NCBI RefSeq assembly: GCF_016921115.1
Contig: NZ_JAFFZS010000031.1
Location: 1 to 64,000 of the forward strand
DNA: 64,000 nucleotides
Direction of reading: 5' to 3'
Source: Streptomyces actuosus
Lineage (GTDB): Bacteria; Actinomycetota; Actinomycetes; Streptomycetales; Streptomycetaceae
The translations under genes and the position numbers were made by a program. The notes beneath the pieces are model-generated. The model made no database searches. It saw nothing but the letters and a program-made list of their open reading frames with translations, and was not told the origin of the DNA. This document shows positions 18,549-26,463 of the stretch, piece by piece; position 1 is the first letter of the stretch; each line of letters opens with the position of its first letter.

Positions 18549-19568
18549 TCAGGTGACGTCGTCGGTGAACGAGTCGGGCTCCCGTGCCACGCAAGTCGAT
18601 CCGTAGGCCCTGGCGAGTACGGCCACGGTGTCGGCCATGGTCCGCCGCAGCTCGGCCGGCCCGACGACCTCCACGTCGACACCGAGCCGCAGCAACTCGC
18701 CGCAGGCGTGCTCGGTGCTCTCGGTCGGGATGACCGCCTCGATCCATCCCTCGTCGCCGACGGCGGTCGCGGTCGAGTCGACTGCCCGCACCACCTCCGG
18801 GGGGACGTTGTCGGGCAGGCGACGGCGTCCTTTGCGGGACAGCCGGACGGTGGCCGTGCCGGTGTAGCGGCGCGTCCGGAACTCGTCGAGGTACGAGGTC
18901 CAGTACGTGCCCAGATCGAAGTCGTGCGGCCGGTCGAACCGCTCGTCGCTCCGCACCGCGTCGAGGACCTGGGTGACCCGGTAGGTCGCGATCCGGGACT
19001 CCGCCGCGGCCACCAGGTACCAGACACCGGACTTGAGCACCAGGCCGTAGGGGCGAAGGCGGCGGCGCACCTCCTGGGGCGCGCGCCAACGGCGATAGCG
19101 CACGTCCACCGCGCGCCGGGAGAGCACGGCATCGACCAGCAGGGTCAGACACGGCGTCGGCTCGGGCTCCCGGTACCAGGACGGAGCGTCCAGGTGGAAG
19201 ACCGCCGCGGTCCGCGCCGCCTCGTCGCGCAGTCCCGCCGGCAGTGCGGCCAGCAGCTTCAGCCGAGCCGCCGCCACGTCCGCGGCGAGCCCCAGGTCGG
19301 CGGCGGGCCCGGGCAGCCCGGCGAGGAACAGCGCCCGCGCCTCCCCTGCGCTCATCCCGGTCAGGCGGGTGCGATAGCCGTCGACCAGCTGATAGCCGCC
19401 TCCTCGCCCCGGCTCCGAGTAGACCGGCACCCCGGCGGCCTGCAGGCGTGCCAGGTCGCGATAGGCGGTGCGCACGGACACGCCCAGCTCATCGGCGAGC
19501 CCGCGCGCCGACACGCGGCCCCGGGATTGCAGCAACAGCAGCACCGACAGCAGACGACCGGCAGACAT
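18549..19568 (-). CDS. HTH-WYL transcriptional regulator (YafY type)
   Basis: 339 aa. The N-terminal winged helix-turn-helix (SARGLADELGVSVRTAYRDLARL, with the usual GYQLVDGYRTRL strand) is followed by a central dimerisation region and a WYL domain (about 140-225: VLSRRAVDVRYRRW, RLRPYGLVLKSGVWYLVAA) and a WCX-like C-terminus. Members bind DNA and are tuned by a ligand, often nucleotide or ssDNA. It diverges from the NIPSNAP gene, with an imperfect inverted repeat in the 128-bp spacer, the usual arrangement for a local repressor. ATG 19568 is chosen because the HTH begins just after it; the longer frame to 19607 would cover the operator. Confidence 0.85.
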   Translation of the reverse strand: MSAGRLLSVLLLLQSRGRVSARGLADELGVSVRTAYRDLARLQAAGVPVYSEPGRGGGYQLVDGYRTRLTGMSAGEARALFLAGLPGPAADLGLAADVAAARLKLLAALPAGLRDEAARTAAVFHLDAPSWYREPEPTPCLTLLVDAVLSRRAVDVRYRRWRAPQEVRRRLRPYGLVLKSGVWYLVAAAESRIATYRVTQVLDAVRSDERFDRPHDFDLGTYWTSYLDEFRTRRYTGTATVRLSRKGRRRLPDNVPPEVVRAVDSTATAVGDEGWIEAVIPTESTEHACGELLRLGVDVEVVGPAELRRTMADTVAVLARAYGSTCVAREPDSFTDDVT

Positions 19569-19590
19569 GCGCGCATTCTGCCCGGAAACC

Positions 19591-19607
19591 CTGACAGCAC
19601 CTGGCAC
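19591..19607. promoter_or_regulatory. Candidate operator of the WYL regulator
   Basis: CTGACAG-N3-CTGGCAC, an imperfect 7-3-7 inverted repeat (ideal right arm CTGTCAG) between the divergent regulator and NIPSNAP genes. Similar CTGTCAG half-sites are typical of YafY-type regulators in my recollection. Confidence 0.4.
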
Positions 19608-19696
19608 ACAGCCCCCGTACGGTCGACTCGCGCCCGGCTCAGCCCGATGGAGCCCGAAAAGCGCCCCCGCAGAAGAGAACCGAACAGGAGACTGTC

Positions 19697-20437
19697 GTGC
19701 CCTCCAGCGCCCCCGCAGGCCGCCCCGCCGTGATCGAGCTCCGCCAATACACGCTGCGGCCGGGTCGGCGCGACGAGCTCATCGACTTGTTCGACCGGGA
19801 GTTCGTCGAGTCCCAGGAAGAGTCCGGAGCGGTCGTGCTCGGCCAGTTCCGGGACCTGGACGACCCGAATCGCTTCGTGTGGTTGCGCGGGTTCCGGGAC
19901 ATGGCGGCACGGCATCACGCGCTGACGGCCTTCTACGGCGGCCCCGTCTGGGCCGAGCACGGCCCCCAGGCCAACGCAACCATGATCGACTCCGACGACG
20001 TCCTGCTCCTGCGCCCCCTGTCGGACGCCGGGGGCCTCGCCGTCCTCCCGTCCCGGCGGCCCCGGCCGGGCGCCTCGGCACCGCAGCGATTCGTCTCAGC
20101 CACCGTGTGGTCCTTCCCTTCCGGGCGGCACGAGGGCAGCGCACTGATCAGGGACGGTCTCCTCCCCGTGCTCCGCGAGACAGGACCCGCGCCGCTCGCC
20201 GCCCTCACCACCGAGACGGCCCCCAACACGTTCACCCGGCTGCCGGTCCGCGCCGGGGAGAACGTCGCCGCGGTCCTCGCCTCGTACCCCGATGAGAACG
20301 CCCACCGGCAGCACCTCGCCCGGGTACGGGCCCAGCCCCGCGCACGGGACGAGGTCCTGCCGGCCGTCGAGCGCGAACAGTCGGCAGCTCCACGGACACT
20401 GCGGCTGGCCCCCACAGGCCGCTCCCTCCTCTCCTGA
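19697..20437 (+). CDS. NIPSNAP family protein
   Basis: About 246 aa. Two dimeric alpha/beta-barrel (NIPSNAP) halves can be seen: the first starts IELRQYTLRPGRRDELIDLFDREF and includes FVWLRGFRDMAARHHALTAFYGGPVW, the second is weaker (about 130-225). Family members are small putative mono-oxygenase-like or stress proteins without a settled activity. The start GTG 19697 has AGGAG seven bases upstream. It is probably the target of the divergent WYL regulator; no partner enzyme is adjacent. Confidence 0.82.
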   Translation: MPSSAPAGRPAVIELRQYTLRPGRRDELIDLFDREFVESQEESGAVVLGQFRDLDDPNRFVWLRGFRDMAARHHALTAFYGGPVWAEHGPQANATMIDSDDVLLLRPLSDAGGLAVLPSRRPRPGASAPQRFVSATVWSFPSGRHEGSALIRDGLLPVLRETGPAPLAALTTETAPNTFTRLPVRAGENVAAVLASYPDENAHRQHLARVRAQPRARDEVLPAVEREQSAAPRTLRLAPTGRSLLS

Positions 20438-20649
20438 CCCGGCTCGTCCGGCCTCGTGCCCGGCCTCGCCCCCGACCTGCGAACGTACGCGGGCCGGTAC
20501 GCGACACAGGCGGGGTCGCGCCGTCGTACGGCCCAGCCCTCGTGCCGCCGAGCGCTCACGCTGCCGAGCCCTCGTACGGTCCCGTACGCGGGCGGGTGAC
20601 GTCGGGCGGTGCCGGGGTTCTCCGCCCGCTTCCAGGGAAAGACGGAGCG

Positions 20650-20680
20650 GCCCCCTCCGGTGGCCTCGACCGGAGGGGGC
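20650..20680. terminator. Terminator between NIPSNAP gene and mycoredoxin gene
   Basis: Perfect 12-bp stem (GCCCCCTCCGGT at 20650-20661 with complement 20669-20680) and a 7-nt loop between convergent genes. Confidence 0.7.
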
Positions 20681-20695
20681 GCGGTGCCGGGGGCG

Positions 20696-20953
20696 TCAGG
20701 CCGCGAGGGCCTGCCTCACCTGGGCAAGGCTGGGGTTCGTCATCACGACCTCGCTGCCGCCCGCTTCGGGAACCACCCGCACGGTGGGCACCGTCTGGTT
20801 TCCGCCATTCGCCTTCTCCACGAACGCCGCGGACTCCGGGTCCTGCTCGATGTTGATCTCGTTGTACGTGATGCCCTCGCGGTCCAGCTGGCTCTTGAGT
20901 CGGCGGCAGTAGCCGCACCACGTGGTGCTGTACATCGTCACAGTGCCCGGCAT
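20696..20953 (-). CDS. mrx1: Mycoredoxin (mycothiol-dependent glutaredoxin-like protein)
   Basis: 85 aa, complete thioredoxin fold. The active site is WCGYC at residues 12-16, and the cis-proline loop is TVPTV. In actinobacteria this enzyme reduces mixed disulphides formed between proteins and mycothiol, with mycothiol and Mtr as electron donors. The promoter region carries an exact SigR-type sequence (21002-21028), so induction by thiol oxidation is expected and fits the sigR-rsrA genes later in the window. It diverges from uvrD2 as in mycobacteria. The ribosome-binding site GGAGT lies upstream of the ATG. Confidence 0.92.
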   Translation of the reverse strand: MPGTVTMYSTTWCGYCRRLKSQLDREGITYNEINIEQDPESAAFVEKANGGNQTVPTVRVVPEAGGSEVVMTNPSLAQVRQALAA

Positions 20954-21001
20954 GTGTCTCGTACTCCTTCAGGGGTCGGGATCAGGTGCTCGCAGGGAGG
21001 A

Positions 21002-21028
21002 AACGTACGTGAAAGCGCCACCATTCCC
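21002..21028 (-). promoter_or_regulatory. SigR-type promoter of the mycoredoxin gene
   Basis: On the minus strand GGGAAT, then 18 nt, then GTT, an exact match to the SigR consensus GGAAT-N18-GTT, about 50 bp before the start codon. Confidence 0.8.
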
Positions 21029-21088
21029 CCGGTCGGCCGCCGCCCGGAGGTGACGCCTGTCGCATTCATAGGACTGCGAGCCCCCGCC

Positions 21089-21097
21089 TGTGGACAA
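21089..21097 (-). promoter_or_regulatory. DnaA-box-like 9-mer
   Basis: Reads TTGTCCACA on the minus strand, the Streptomyces DnaA-box consensus, 40 bp before uvrD2 in the mrx1-uvrD2 divergent spacer. Confidence 0.4.
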
Positions 21098-21136
21098 CCG
21101 CCGCTCCCGCCTCCGGCGACCTGGCAGCATGGCCGT

Positions 21137-23368
21137 GTGACAGCAGCAACGCACTCCACCCTCTTCCCGCAGGCACCGGACTCTGCCGACGCGGTGCTCG
21201 AAGGGCTCGACCCCGAGCAGCGCGAGGTGGCCACCGCCCTGCACGGCCCGGTGTGCGTGCTGGCCGGAGCCGGTACGGGCAAGACCCGGGCGATCACCCA
21301 TCGCATCGCCTACGGTGTCCGCGCCGGTGTCCTCCAGCCCTCCAGCGTGCTCGCCGTCACCTTCACCAACCGCGCCGCCGGTGAGATGCGCGGCCGGCTG
21401 CGCCAACTCGGCGCGCAGGGCGTCCAAGCCCGCACCTTCCACTCCGCCGCCCTGCGTCAGCTGCAGTATTTCTGGCCGAAAGCGATCGGTGGAGCGATGC
21501 CCCGGCTGGTCGATCGCAAGATCCAGCTCGTCGCGGACGCCGCCGCCGCCTGCCGCATCCGCCTCGACCGGGGCGAGCTGCGGGACGTCACCGCCGAGAT
21601 CGAGTGGTCGAAGGTCACCCGGACCGTCCCCGCCGACTACGCCCTCGCCGCCGCCAAGGCCGGCCGGGAGGCCCCCCGCGACCCCGCCGAGATCGCCCAG
21701 CTCTACTCCGTCTACGAGGACCTCAAGCGCGACCGCGCCGTCATCGACTTCGAGGACGTGCTGCTGCTGACCGTCGGCATCCTCCAGGACCGGCACGACG
21801 TCGCGGAACAGGTCCGCACCCAGTACCAGCACTTCGTCGTCGACGAGTACCAGGACGTCAGCCCGCTCCAGCAGCGCCTGCTGGAGTTGTGGCTCGGCGA
21901 CCGGGACACCCTGTGCGTGGTCGGCGACGCCAGCCAGACCATCTACTCCTTCACCGGCGCCACCCCCGACCACCTCCTCGACTTCCGTGTCCGCCATCCC
22001 GGCGCCACCGTCGTCCGGCTGGTACGCGACTACCGCTCCACCCCGCAGGTCGTCCACCTCGCGAACGGGCTCCTCGCCCAGGCCCGCGGGCGGGCCGCCG
22101 ACCACCGCCTCGAACTGGTCTCCCAGCGCCCGTCCGGACCCGAGCCCGTCTTCACCGAGCACACCGACGAGCCCGCCGAGGCAGAGGGAGCCGCCCGCCG
22201 TATCCGGGAACTGATCGACGCGGGGGTCCCGACCAGCGAGATCGCGGTCCTGTTCCGCACGAACGCCCAGTCCGAGACCTACGAGCAGGCCCTCGCCGAC
22301 GTCGGCATCCCCTACCAGCTGCGTGGTGCCGAGCGCTTCTTCGACCGCCCGGAGGTCCGCAGAGCCGGCATCGCCCTGCGCGCCGCCTCCCGCTTCGGCG
22401 GCAACGACTCCCTGCTCGCCGACGCCGTCGATCTGCCCTCGCAGGTGCGCGCCGTCCTCTCCGGCGAGGGCTGGACCCCGCAGCCCCCGGCCGGCTCGGG
22501 GGCGGTGAGGGAGCGGTGGGAGTCCCTCGCCGCCCTGGTGAACCTGGCGCAGGACTTCGCCGCGGCCCGGCCCGAGGCGACCCTCGCCGATCTGGTCGCC
22601 GAACTGGACGAGCGAGCCGGTGCCCAGCACGCCCCCACCGTGCAGGGCGTCACGCTCGCCTCCCTGCACTCGGCCAAGGGCCTGGAGTGGGACGCCGTCT
22701 TCCTGGTCGGAGTCGCCGAGGGCATGATGCCGATCACCTACGCGAGAACCGACGCGCAGATCGAGGAGGAGCGCCGCCTCCTCTACGTGGGCGTCACCCG
22801 CGCCCGCGAACGCCTGCACGTGTCCTGGGCGCTGTCCCGCTCACCCGGCGGCCGGCCCAACCGCCGCCCCAGCCGCTTCCTCGAAGGACTGCGCCGCGGC
22901 GCCTCCACCGCGGGCGCCGGCCGGACCGGCTCGGGCGGCGCCGTCGTCGACCGCGGTCACCCGACGGGCGGCGGGGCGCCGGACAGCGCCGTGCCGCGCC
23001 GGCAGCGGCGCACCCCGGCCCGCTGCCGGGTCTGCGGGCGCACGCTCACCGACGCCGGTGAGATGAAGCTGATGCGCTGCGAGGACTGCCCCTCCGACAT
23101 GGACGAGGGCCTCTACGAGCGGCTGCGCGCATGGCGCGCGGAGCAGGCGCAGCGAAGCGGCCAGCCCGCCTTCTGCGTCTTCACCGACCGGACACTGATC
23201 GCGATCGCCGAGGCCGTACCCGACGACGAGCGGGAGCTGTCCCGCATCCCCGGCGTCGGCGCCCGCAAGCTCGGCCGCTACGGGGCCGAGGTGCTGGCGC
23301 TCTGCGCGGGCCGGGACCCAGGAGAGGACGCCGGGGAGGCGTCCTCCGAAGACAGGGACGCCAGTTGA
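21137..23368 (+). CDS. uvrD2: UvrD2 ATP-dependent DNA helicase
   Basis: About 743 aa SF1A helicase: Walker A GAGTGKT (44-50), VDEYQDVSPLQ, VGDASQTIYSFTGA, SLHSAKGLEWD, YVGVTRARERL. The C-terminus has the two marks of actinobacterial UvrD2: a tetracysteine zinc motif (CRVCGRTL...CEDC, about 628-655) and an HRDC domain (about 675-735, including ELSRIPGVGARKLGRYG). In mycobacteria the enzyme is essential and unwinds 3'-tailed duplexes. GTG 21137 is chosen: CAGCAT sits 6 nt upstream in a leaderless layout and the motor fold starts soon after. It diverges from mrx1 and lies upstream of the wblC leader. Confidence 0.92.
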   Translation: MTAATHSTLFPQAPDSADAVLEGLDPEQREVATALHGPVCVLAGAGTGKTRAITHRIAYGVRAGVLQPSSVLAVTFTNRAAGEMRGRLRQLGAQGVQARTFHSAALRQLQYFWPKAIGGAMPRLVDRKIQLVADAAAACRIRLDRGELRDVTAEIEWSKVTRTVPADYALAAAKAGREAPRDPAEIAQLYSVYEDLKRDRAVIDFEDVLLLTVGILQDRHDVAEQVRTQYQHFVVDEYQDVSPLQQRLLELWLGDRDTLCVVGDASQTIYSFTGATPDHLLDFRVRHPGATVVRLVRDYRSTPQVVHLANGLLAQARGRAADHRLELVSQRPSGPEPVFTEHTDEPAEAEGAARRIRELIDAGVPTSEIAVLFRTNAQSETYEQALADVGIPYQLRGAERFFDRPEVRRAGIALRAASRFGGNDSLLADAVDLPSQVRAVLSGEGWTPQPPAGSGAVRERWESLAALVNLAQDFAAARPEATLADLVAELDERAGAQHAPTVQGVTLASLHSAKGLEWDAVFLVGVAEGMMPITYARTDAQIEEERRLLYVGVTRARERLHVSWALSRSPGGRPNRRPSRFLEGLRRGASTAGAGRTGSGGAVVDRGHPTGGGAPDSAVPRRQRRTPARCRVCGRTLTDAGEMKLMRCEDCPSDMDEGLYERLRAWRAEQAQRSGQPAFCVFTDRTLIAIAEAVPDDERELSRIPGVGARKLGRYGAEVLALCAGRDPGEDAGEASSEDRDAS

Positions 23369-23381
23369 TGCGAACTCGTCG

Positions 23382-23421
23382 AAAAAAAAGTTTGCGCATG
23401 CCCCAGCAGTCCCCATAGGTT
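23382..23421 (+). promoter_or_regulatory. wblC promoter with A-tract activator site
   Basis: A run of eight A (23382-23389), then -35-like TTGCGC (23392-23397), 18 nt, then -10-like TAGGTT (23416-23421). WhiB7/WblC proteins bind AT-rich DNA just upstream of a weak -35 through their AT-hook and activate with the main sigma factor, so this is a likely autoregulated promoter. Confidence 0.65.
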
Positions 23422-23530
23422 CTTAGGCACGGGGACGGCGGCCTTCTCGAAGGCCCCGATTCCGTGTTGTACTTGCATATCCGCAGGGCTGGGTCACCAG
23501 TCCATGAGACGCCGAGAGGAGGCGAGTCCA

Positions 23531-23851
23531 GTGATCAGCATCAACACCAGCTTCACCAGCACGGTCAAAATGACCGATCGCTCGGCCGTCTCCACGTGCA
23601 TGCTCGGCGCCTTCGACCTGGGCACCGGTCTGTCCGGCATTCGTGCCGTCCGGCCGGCGTCCTCCGTTGCCCTCACCGGTCTTCCCATCTGTGAGCGCAA
23701 TGAGCGACCGACGAAGGCACGGGAAGCAGTAGAGGCGCAGGCGCATGCCTATGCCTTTGCGGCGGCCGGTGCCGGATTCCGGAAGCAGACGAAGCAGCAC
23801 CACCTGATGTGGGCCTTCCGTGGGCCAGAACCCTGGAGTGATCCAGCCTGA
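23531..23851 (+). CDS. Upstream ORF in the wblC leader (106 aa)
   Basis: It starts at GTG 23531 with AGAGGAGG about nine bases upstream; an in-frame ATG at 23504 lacks a good site. The product is Ser/Thr-rich at first and basic near the end (FRKQTKQHH), with no recognised domain. Its stop codon lies inside a hairpin (GCCTGAT at 23846-23852 with ATCAGGC at 23858-23864), 23 nt before a strong terminator. The layout indicates a translated sensor ORF: ribosome stalling by translation inhibitors would change leader folding and let transcription reach wblC. Translation itself is inferred. Confidence 0.6.
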   Translation: MISINTSFTSTVKMTDRSAVSTCMLGAFDLGTGLSGIRAVRPASSVALTGLPICERNERPTKAREAVEAQAHAYAFAAAGAGFRKQTKQHHLMWAFRGPEPWSDPA

Positions 23852-23874
23852 TCGCCGATCAGGCCGGCGCCTTC

Positions 23875-23919
23875 AGGGCCGCGGAACCCCATCCGGGATC
23901 CGCGGCCCTTCTGCTTTCC
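23875..23919 (+). terminator. Attenuator terminator in the wblC leader
   Basis: Perfect 11-bp stem AGGGCCGCGGA (23875-23885) and its complement (23899-23909), followed by T-rich TCTGCTTTCC. It lies between the upstream ORF and wblC, the position expected for a transcription attenuator. Confidence 0.8.
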
Positions 23920-24026
23920 CCGAACGGGGAGAGCGGAGCGAAGGGGCCTCGGGGCAGAAAGAACCCGGTACCAGCCGACCCCCGGTCCCACCGGACCGGA
24001 ACGACCCCAGACGAGGAAGACACACC

Positions 24027-24395
24027 GTGCAACTCGAAGCGCACGCCCCGTCCGTACCGCCTTCCGACACGATCCCCAAGCCTGGCCTCACGGAGGACCC
24101 CGCCTTGACTCCGCTCACCGCGCTCACCGCGCTCGACGACGCCATCGAGAACCTCGGCGTACCCGTCCCGTGCCGCTCCTACGACCCGGAGGTCTTCTTC
24201 GCCGAGTCGCCCGCGGACGTCGAGTACGCCAAGTCCCTCTGCCGCACCTGCCCGCTGATGGAGGCCTGCCTCGCCGGCGCCAAGGAGCGGCGTGAGCCCT
24301 GGGGCGTCTGGGGTGGCGAGCTGTTCGTCCAGGGTGTCGTCGTCGCCCGGAAGCGGCCGCGTGGCCGCCCGCGCAAGAACCCGGTCACGGCATGA
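24027..24395 (+). CDS. wblC: WhiB7-type transcription factor WblC
   Basis: 122 aa. Four cysteines for the [4Fe-4S] cluster: one in VPCRSYDPEVFF, then CRTCPLMEAC. The G-V-W-G-G turn follows, and the C-terminus carries an AT-hook RGRPRKN, which marks the WhiB7/WblC branch. The protein binds the primary sigma factor and activates intrinsic antibiotic-resistance and ribosome-stress genes. GTG 24027 has GAGGAAG upstream. Expression is likely controlled by autoactivation at 23382-23421 and by the attenuator at 23875. It follows uvrD2, as in mycobacteria. The next small gene overlaps its stop by 4 bp. Confidence 0.95.
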   Translation: MQLEAHAPSVPPSDTIPKPGLTEDPALTPLTALTALDDAIENLGVPVPCRSYDPEVFFAESPADVEYAKSLCRTCPLMEACLAGAKERREPWGVWGGELFVQGVVVARKRPRGRPRKNPVTA

Positions 24396-24715
24396 ACATC
24401 GCAGGAACGATCGACCGCCCCTTCACGCACGACCCCAAGAAGCAGGCCCCGATGAAGCCGTCCACCAGCGAGCTCACGAGCTCCGTGATCGAAGACGTCA
24501 CCACCACCGGCGCGACCGACTCGCGTCAGAACAGGACCCGAGAGATGCAACTCATCCAAGAAGCCCTGGCGCGTGCGCATATGCACGACCGCCTGCACGA
24601 GGCTGAGCGGGAACGCCGGGCCCTGCGCCTGGCCGCCGCCCGCCGGATGCAGCGCCGAGCGGAGCGCGCGTCGCTGCGCGCCCGCCGCGCGCTCGCCATG
24701 GCCGTGATGCAGTAG
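24392..24715 (+). CDS. Small basic protein of unknown function, coupled to wblC
   Basis: 107 aa. The ATG overlaps the wblC stop (ATGA), so translation is probably coupled and the gene shares wblC regulation. The first half is polar and Thr/Ser-rich; the second half is an Ala/Arg/Glu-rich predicted helix (RERRALRLAAARRMQRRAERAS) with no cysteine or transmembrane segment. I recognise no family. The tight link suggests a role in the antibiotic response, but the basic helix could equally bind RNA or the ribosome. Confidence 0.7.
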   Translation: MNIAGTIDRPFTHDPKKQAPMKPSTSELTSSVIEDVTTTGATDSRQNRTREMQLIQEALARAHMHDRLHEAERERRALRLAAARRMQRRAERASLRARRALAMAVMQ

Positions 24716-24760
24716 CCGCCACGCGGCAGTGACCTCCCGGGAACGGGAGAAGCAGGCTCC

Positions 24761-24800
24761 CCGCGGGGGCCGGTCCGAGCGAACGGACCGGCCCCCGCGG
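24761..24800. terminator. Terminator of the wblC unit
   Basis: Perfect 16-bp stem (CCGCGGGGGCCGGTCC at 24761-24776 with complement at 24785-24800) and 8-nt loop. Confidence 0.75.
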
Positions 24801-24834
24801 TGCGTTGTGAGCGGCGATCCCCCGACCTCGGCGA

Positions 24835-24840
24835 TATCGT
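24835..24840 (+). promoter_or_regulatory. -10 element for leaderless small zinc-protein mRNA
   Basis: TATCGT, 6 nt before GTG 24847. Confidence 0.45.
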
Positions 24841-24846
24841 CGCCGG

Positions 24847-25056
24847 GTGAGGAGTCCTTCCGGAGACAGCGACGACGGCGGCGACGCCGAGTCTCAGCAG
24901 CGTCTGGTCTGCGCTCGCTGCGGCACCGAGGCACGACCCCCGCAGCCGACGTGGACGTGTTCGGTCGAGAACGGAACACGCCGCTACTTCTGCGACACCT
25001 GTTCCCGCGAGCACCTCAGAGCGATCGAGGGACGGCTGGACTCGTCCTGGTGGTAG
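24847..25056 (+). CDS. Small zinc-ribbon protein
   Basis: 69 aa with two CxxC pairs, CARC and CDTC, about 26 residues apart, typical of a compact zinc ribbon; a further lone Cys lies between. It ends in SSWW. The start is placed by a -10 hexamer 6 nt upstream. It is convergent with the ABC1 kinase gene, leaving only 21 bp between stop codons. The function is unknown; such proteins may bind nucleic acid or partner proteins. Confidence 0.72.
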   Translation: MRSPSGDSDDGGDAESQQRLVCARCGTEARPPQPTWTCSVENGTRRYFCDTCSREHLRAIEGRLDSSWW

Positions 25057-25077
25057 CGCCGAGGCCGACCCGTCCGC

Positions 25078-26463
25078 TCATGCCTCCACGGCAGGTGCCT
25101 CCCCGATCTCGTCGTCGGTCTCGTCGGGCTCGCCCGGCTCGAATCCCGGCAGCCATTCCTCCAACTCCTCCCGCAGGCGGACCGTCGAACCGAGCTGGCA
25201 CAGCACGCCGATGGTGCTCAGGGTCACCCGGTGGATCAGCAGATAGGCCGGCGGCAGGTTGAGCTGCTTGCCGAGCTGGTAGGCGGGGGAGCGGGGGTCG
25301 GCGATGCGGGCGGCCTGGCTGCGCATCCAGGTGCGGGTGAAGGTGAACGCCTCCACCTGGGCGGGTTCGATGATCGGCAGGAGATAGTCGAGGACCGCGT
25401 CCGGGTCGAGGTCGATGGACTCCTTCACGAAGCCCTCGGTGCACAGGAGCTCGTAGACAGACTCGGCCTCCCCGTCCAGCGTCATGCGCAAGGACTCGCC
25501 GATCGGGTCGGGCAGGCCGCCCGGGAGACGGTCCACCGTGCCGAAGTCCAGCACACCGAGTCGCCAGTCGTCCTCGCCCGCCGGGCCGCCCGGCAGCAGC
25601 CGGAAGTTGCCCGGGTGCGGGTCGGCGTGGAGCAGGCCGGTGCGGGCGGGGCCGGAGAAGAGGAAACGGGCCAGGAGCTGTCCGGCGCGGTCGCGCTGCT
25701 CCGGGGTGCCGTCGGCGATGATCTCCGACAGCGGTATGCCGTCGATCCATTCCGTGATCAGGACCTGTTCGCACTGGTGGACCACGGCCGGGACCAGGAC
25801 GTCCGGGTCCCCCTCGAACTCCTCCGCGTGCGCCTGCTGAGCCCGCGCCTCCAGGCCGTAGTCCAGTTCCTCCGAGACGCGGTCGCGGAGCTCGGAGATC
25901 AAGGGCTTGACGTCCATGCCGGGAATGAGCGGACCCAGCAGTCGGGCAAAGCGGCTCAACTGGTTCAGATCGGACAGGAGTGCCTCGCCGGCGCCCGGAT
26001 ACTGGACCTTGACCGCGACCTCCCGGCCGTCGTGCCACACCCCCCGGTGCACCTGGCCGATGGAGGCCGCGGCGGCGGGCTTGTCCTCGAACTCCAGGAA
26101 CAGCTCCTGCCACCCCTCGCCCAGCCGCTCCCGGAGCACCGTGTGCACCGTGCGCGTCGGCATCGGGGGCGCCGCCTCCTGCAACTTGGTCAGGGCGGCG
26201 CGGTACGGGCCGGCGATCTCCTCCGGCAGAGCCGACTCGAAGACGGACAGGGCCTGCCCGAACTTCATCGCCCCGCCCTTCAGCTCGCCGAGCACCTTGA
26301 ACAGCTGCTCCGCCGTGCGCTGCTGCAGCTCGCGGCCGACGATCTCCGCGGACTCGCCCACGATCCGCTTGCCCAGCCCCCAGGTCGCCCGGCCGGCGAA
26401 GCCGAGCGGGAGTGCGGCGAGCTTGGCGGTCCGGGTGACCGCCTTCCGGGGAAGATCAGACAT
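25078..26463 (-). CDS. ABC1/UbiB-family atypical kinase
   Basis: About 461 aa. ABC1/ADCK family: the KxGQ-like motif appears as MKFGQALS, followed by an Ala-rich loop (AAAASIGQVHRG), VKVQYPG with the ATP-site Lys, the catalytic-loop HADPHPGN and the metal-binding LDFGTVD. In other organisms these proteins support isoprenoid-lipid or quinone metabolism through ATPase or kinase activity. The start ATG 26463 has GGAGGGCGC upstream; longer frames are shadows. It overlaps the 3' end of the ThiF-like gene by 8 bp, so the two form a coupled unit. The same pair is linked to whiB7 and uvrD2 in mycobacteria. Confidence 0.88.
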   Translation of the reverse strand: MSDLPRKAVTRTAKLAALPLGFAGRATWGLGKRIVGESAEIVGRELQQRTAEQLFKVLGELKGGAMKFGQALSVFESALPEEIAGPYRAALTKLQEAAPPMPTRTVHTVLRERLGEGWQELFLEFEDKPAAAASIGQVHRGVWHDGREVAVKVQYPGAGEALLSDLNQLSRFARLLGPLIPGMDVKPLISELRDRVSEELDYGLEARAQQAHAEEFEGDPDVLVPAVVHQCEQVLITEWIDGIPLSEIIADGTPEQRDRAGQLLARFLFSGPARTGLLHADPHPGNFRLLPGGPAGEDDWRLGVLDFGTVDRLPGGLPDPIGESLRMTLDGEAESVYELLCTEGFVKESIDLDPDAVLDYLLPIIEPAQVEAFTFTRTWMRSQAARIADPRSPAYQLGKQLNLPPAYLLIHRVTLSTIGVLCQLGSTVRLREELEEWLPGFEPGEPDETDDEIGEAPAVEA

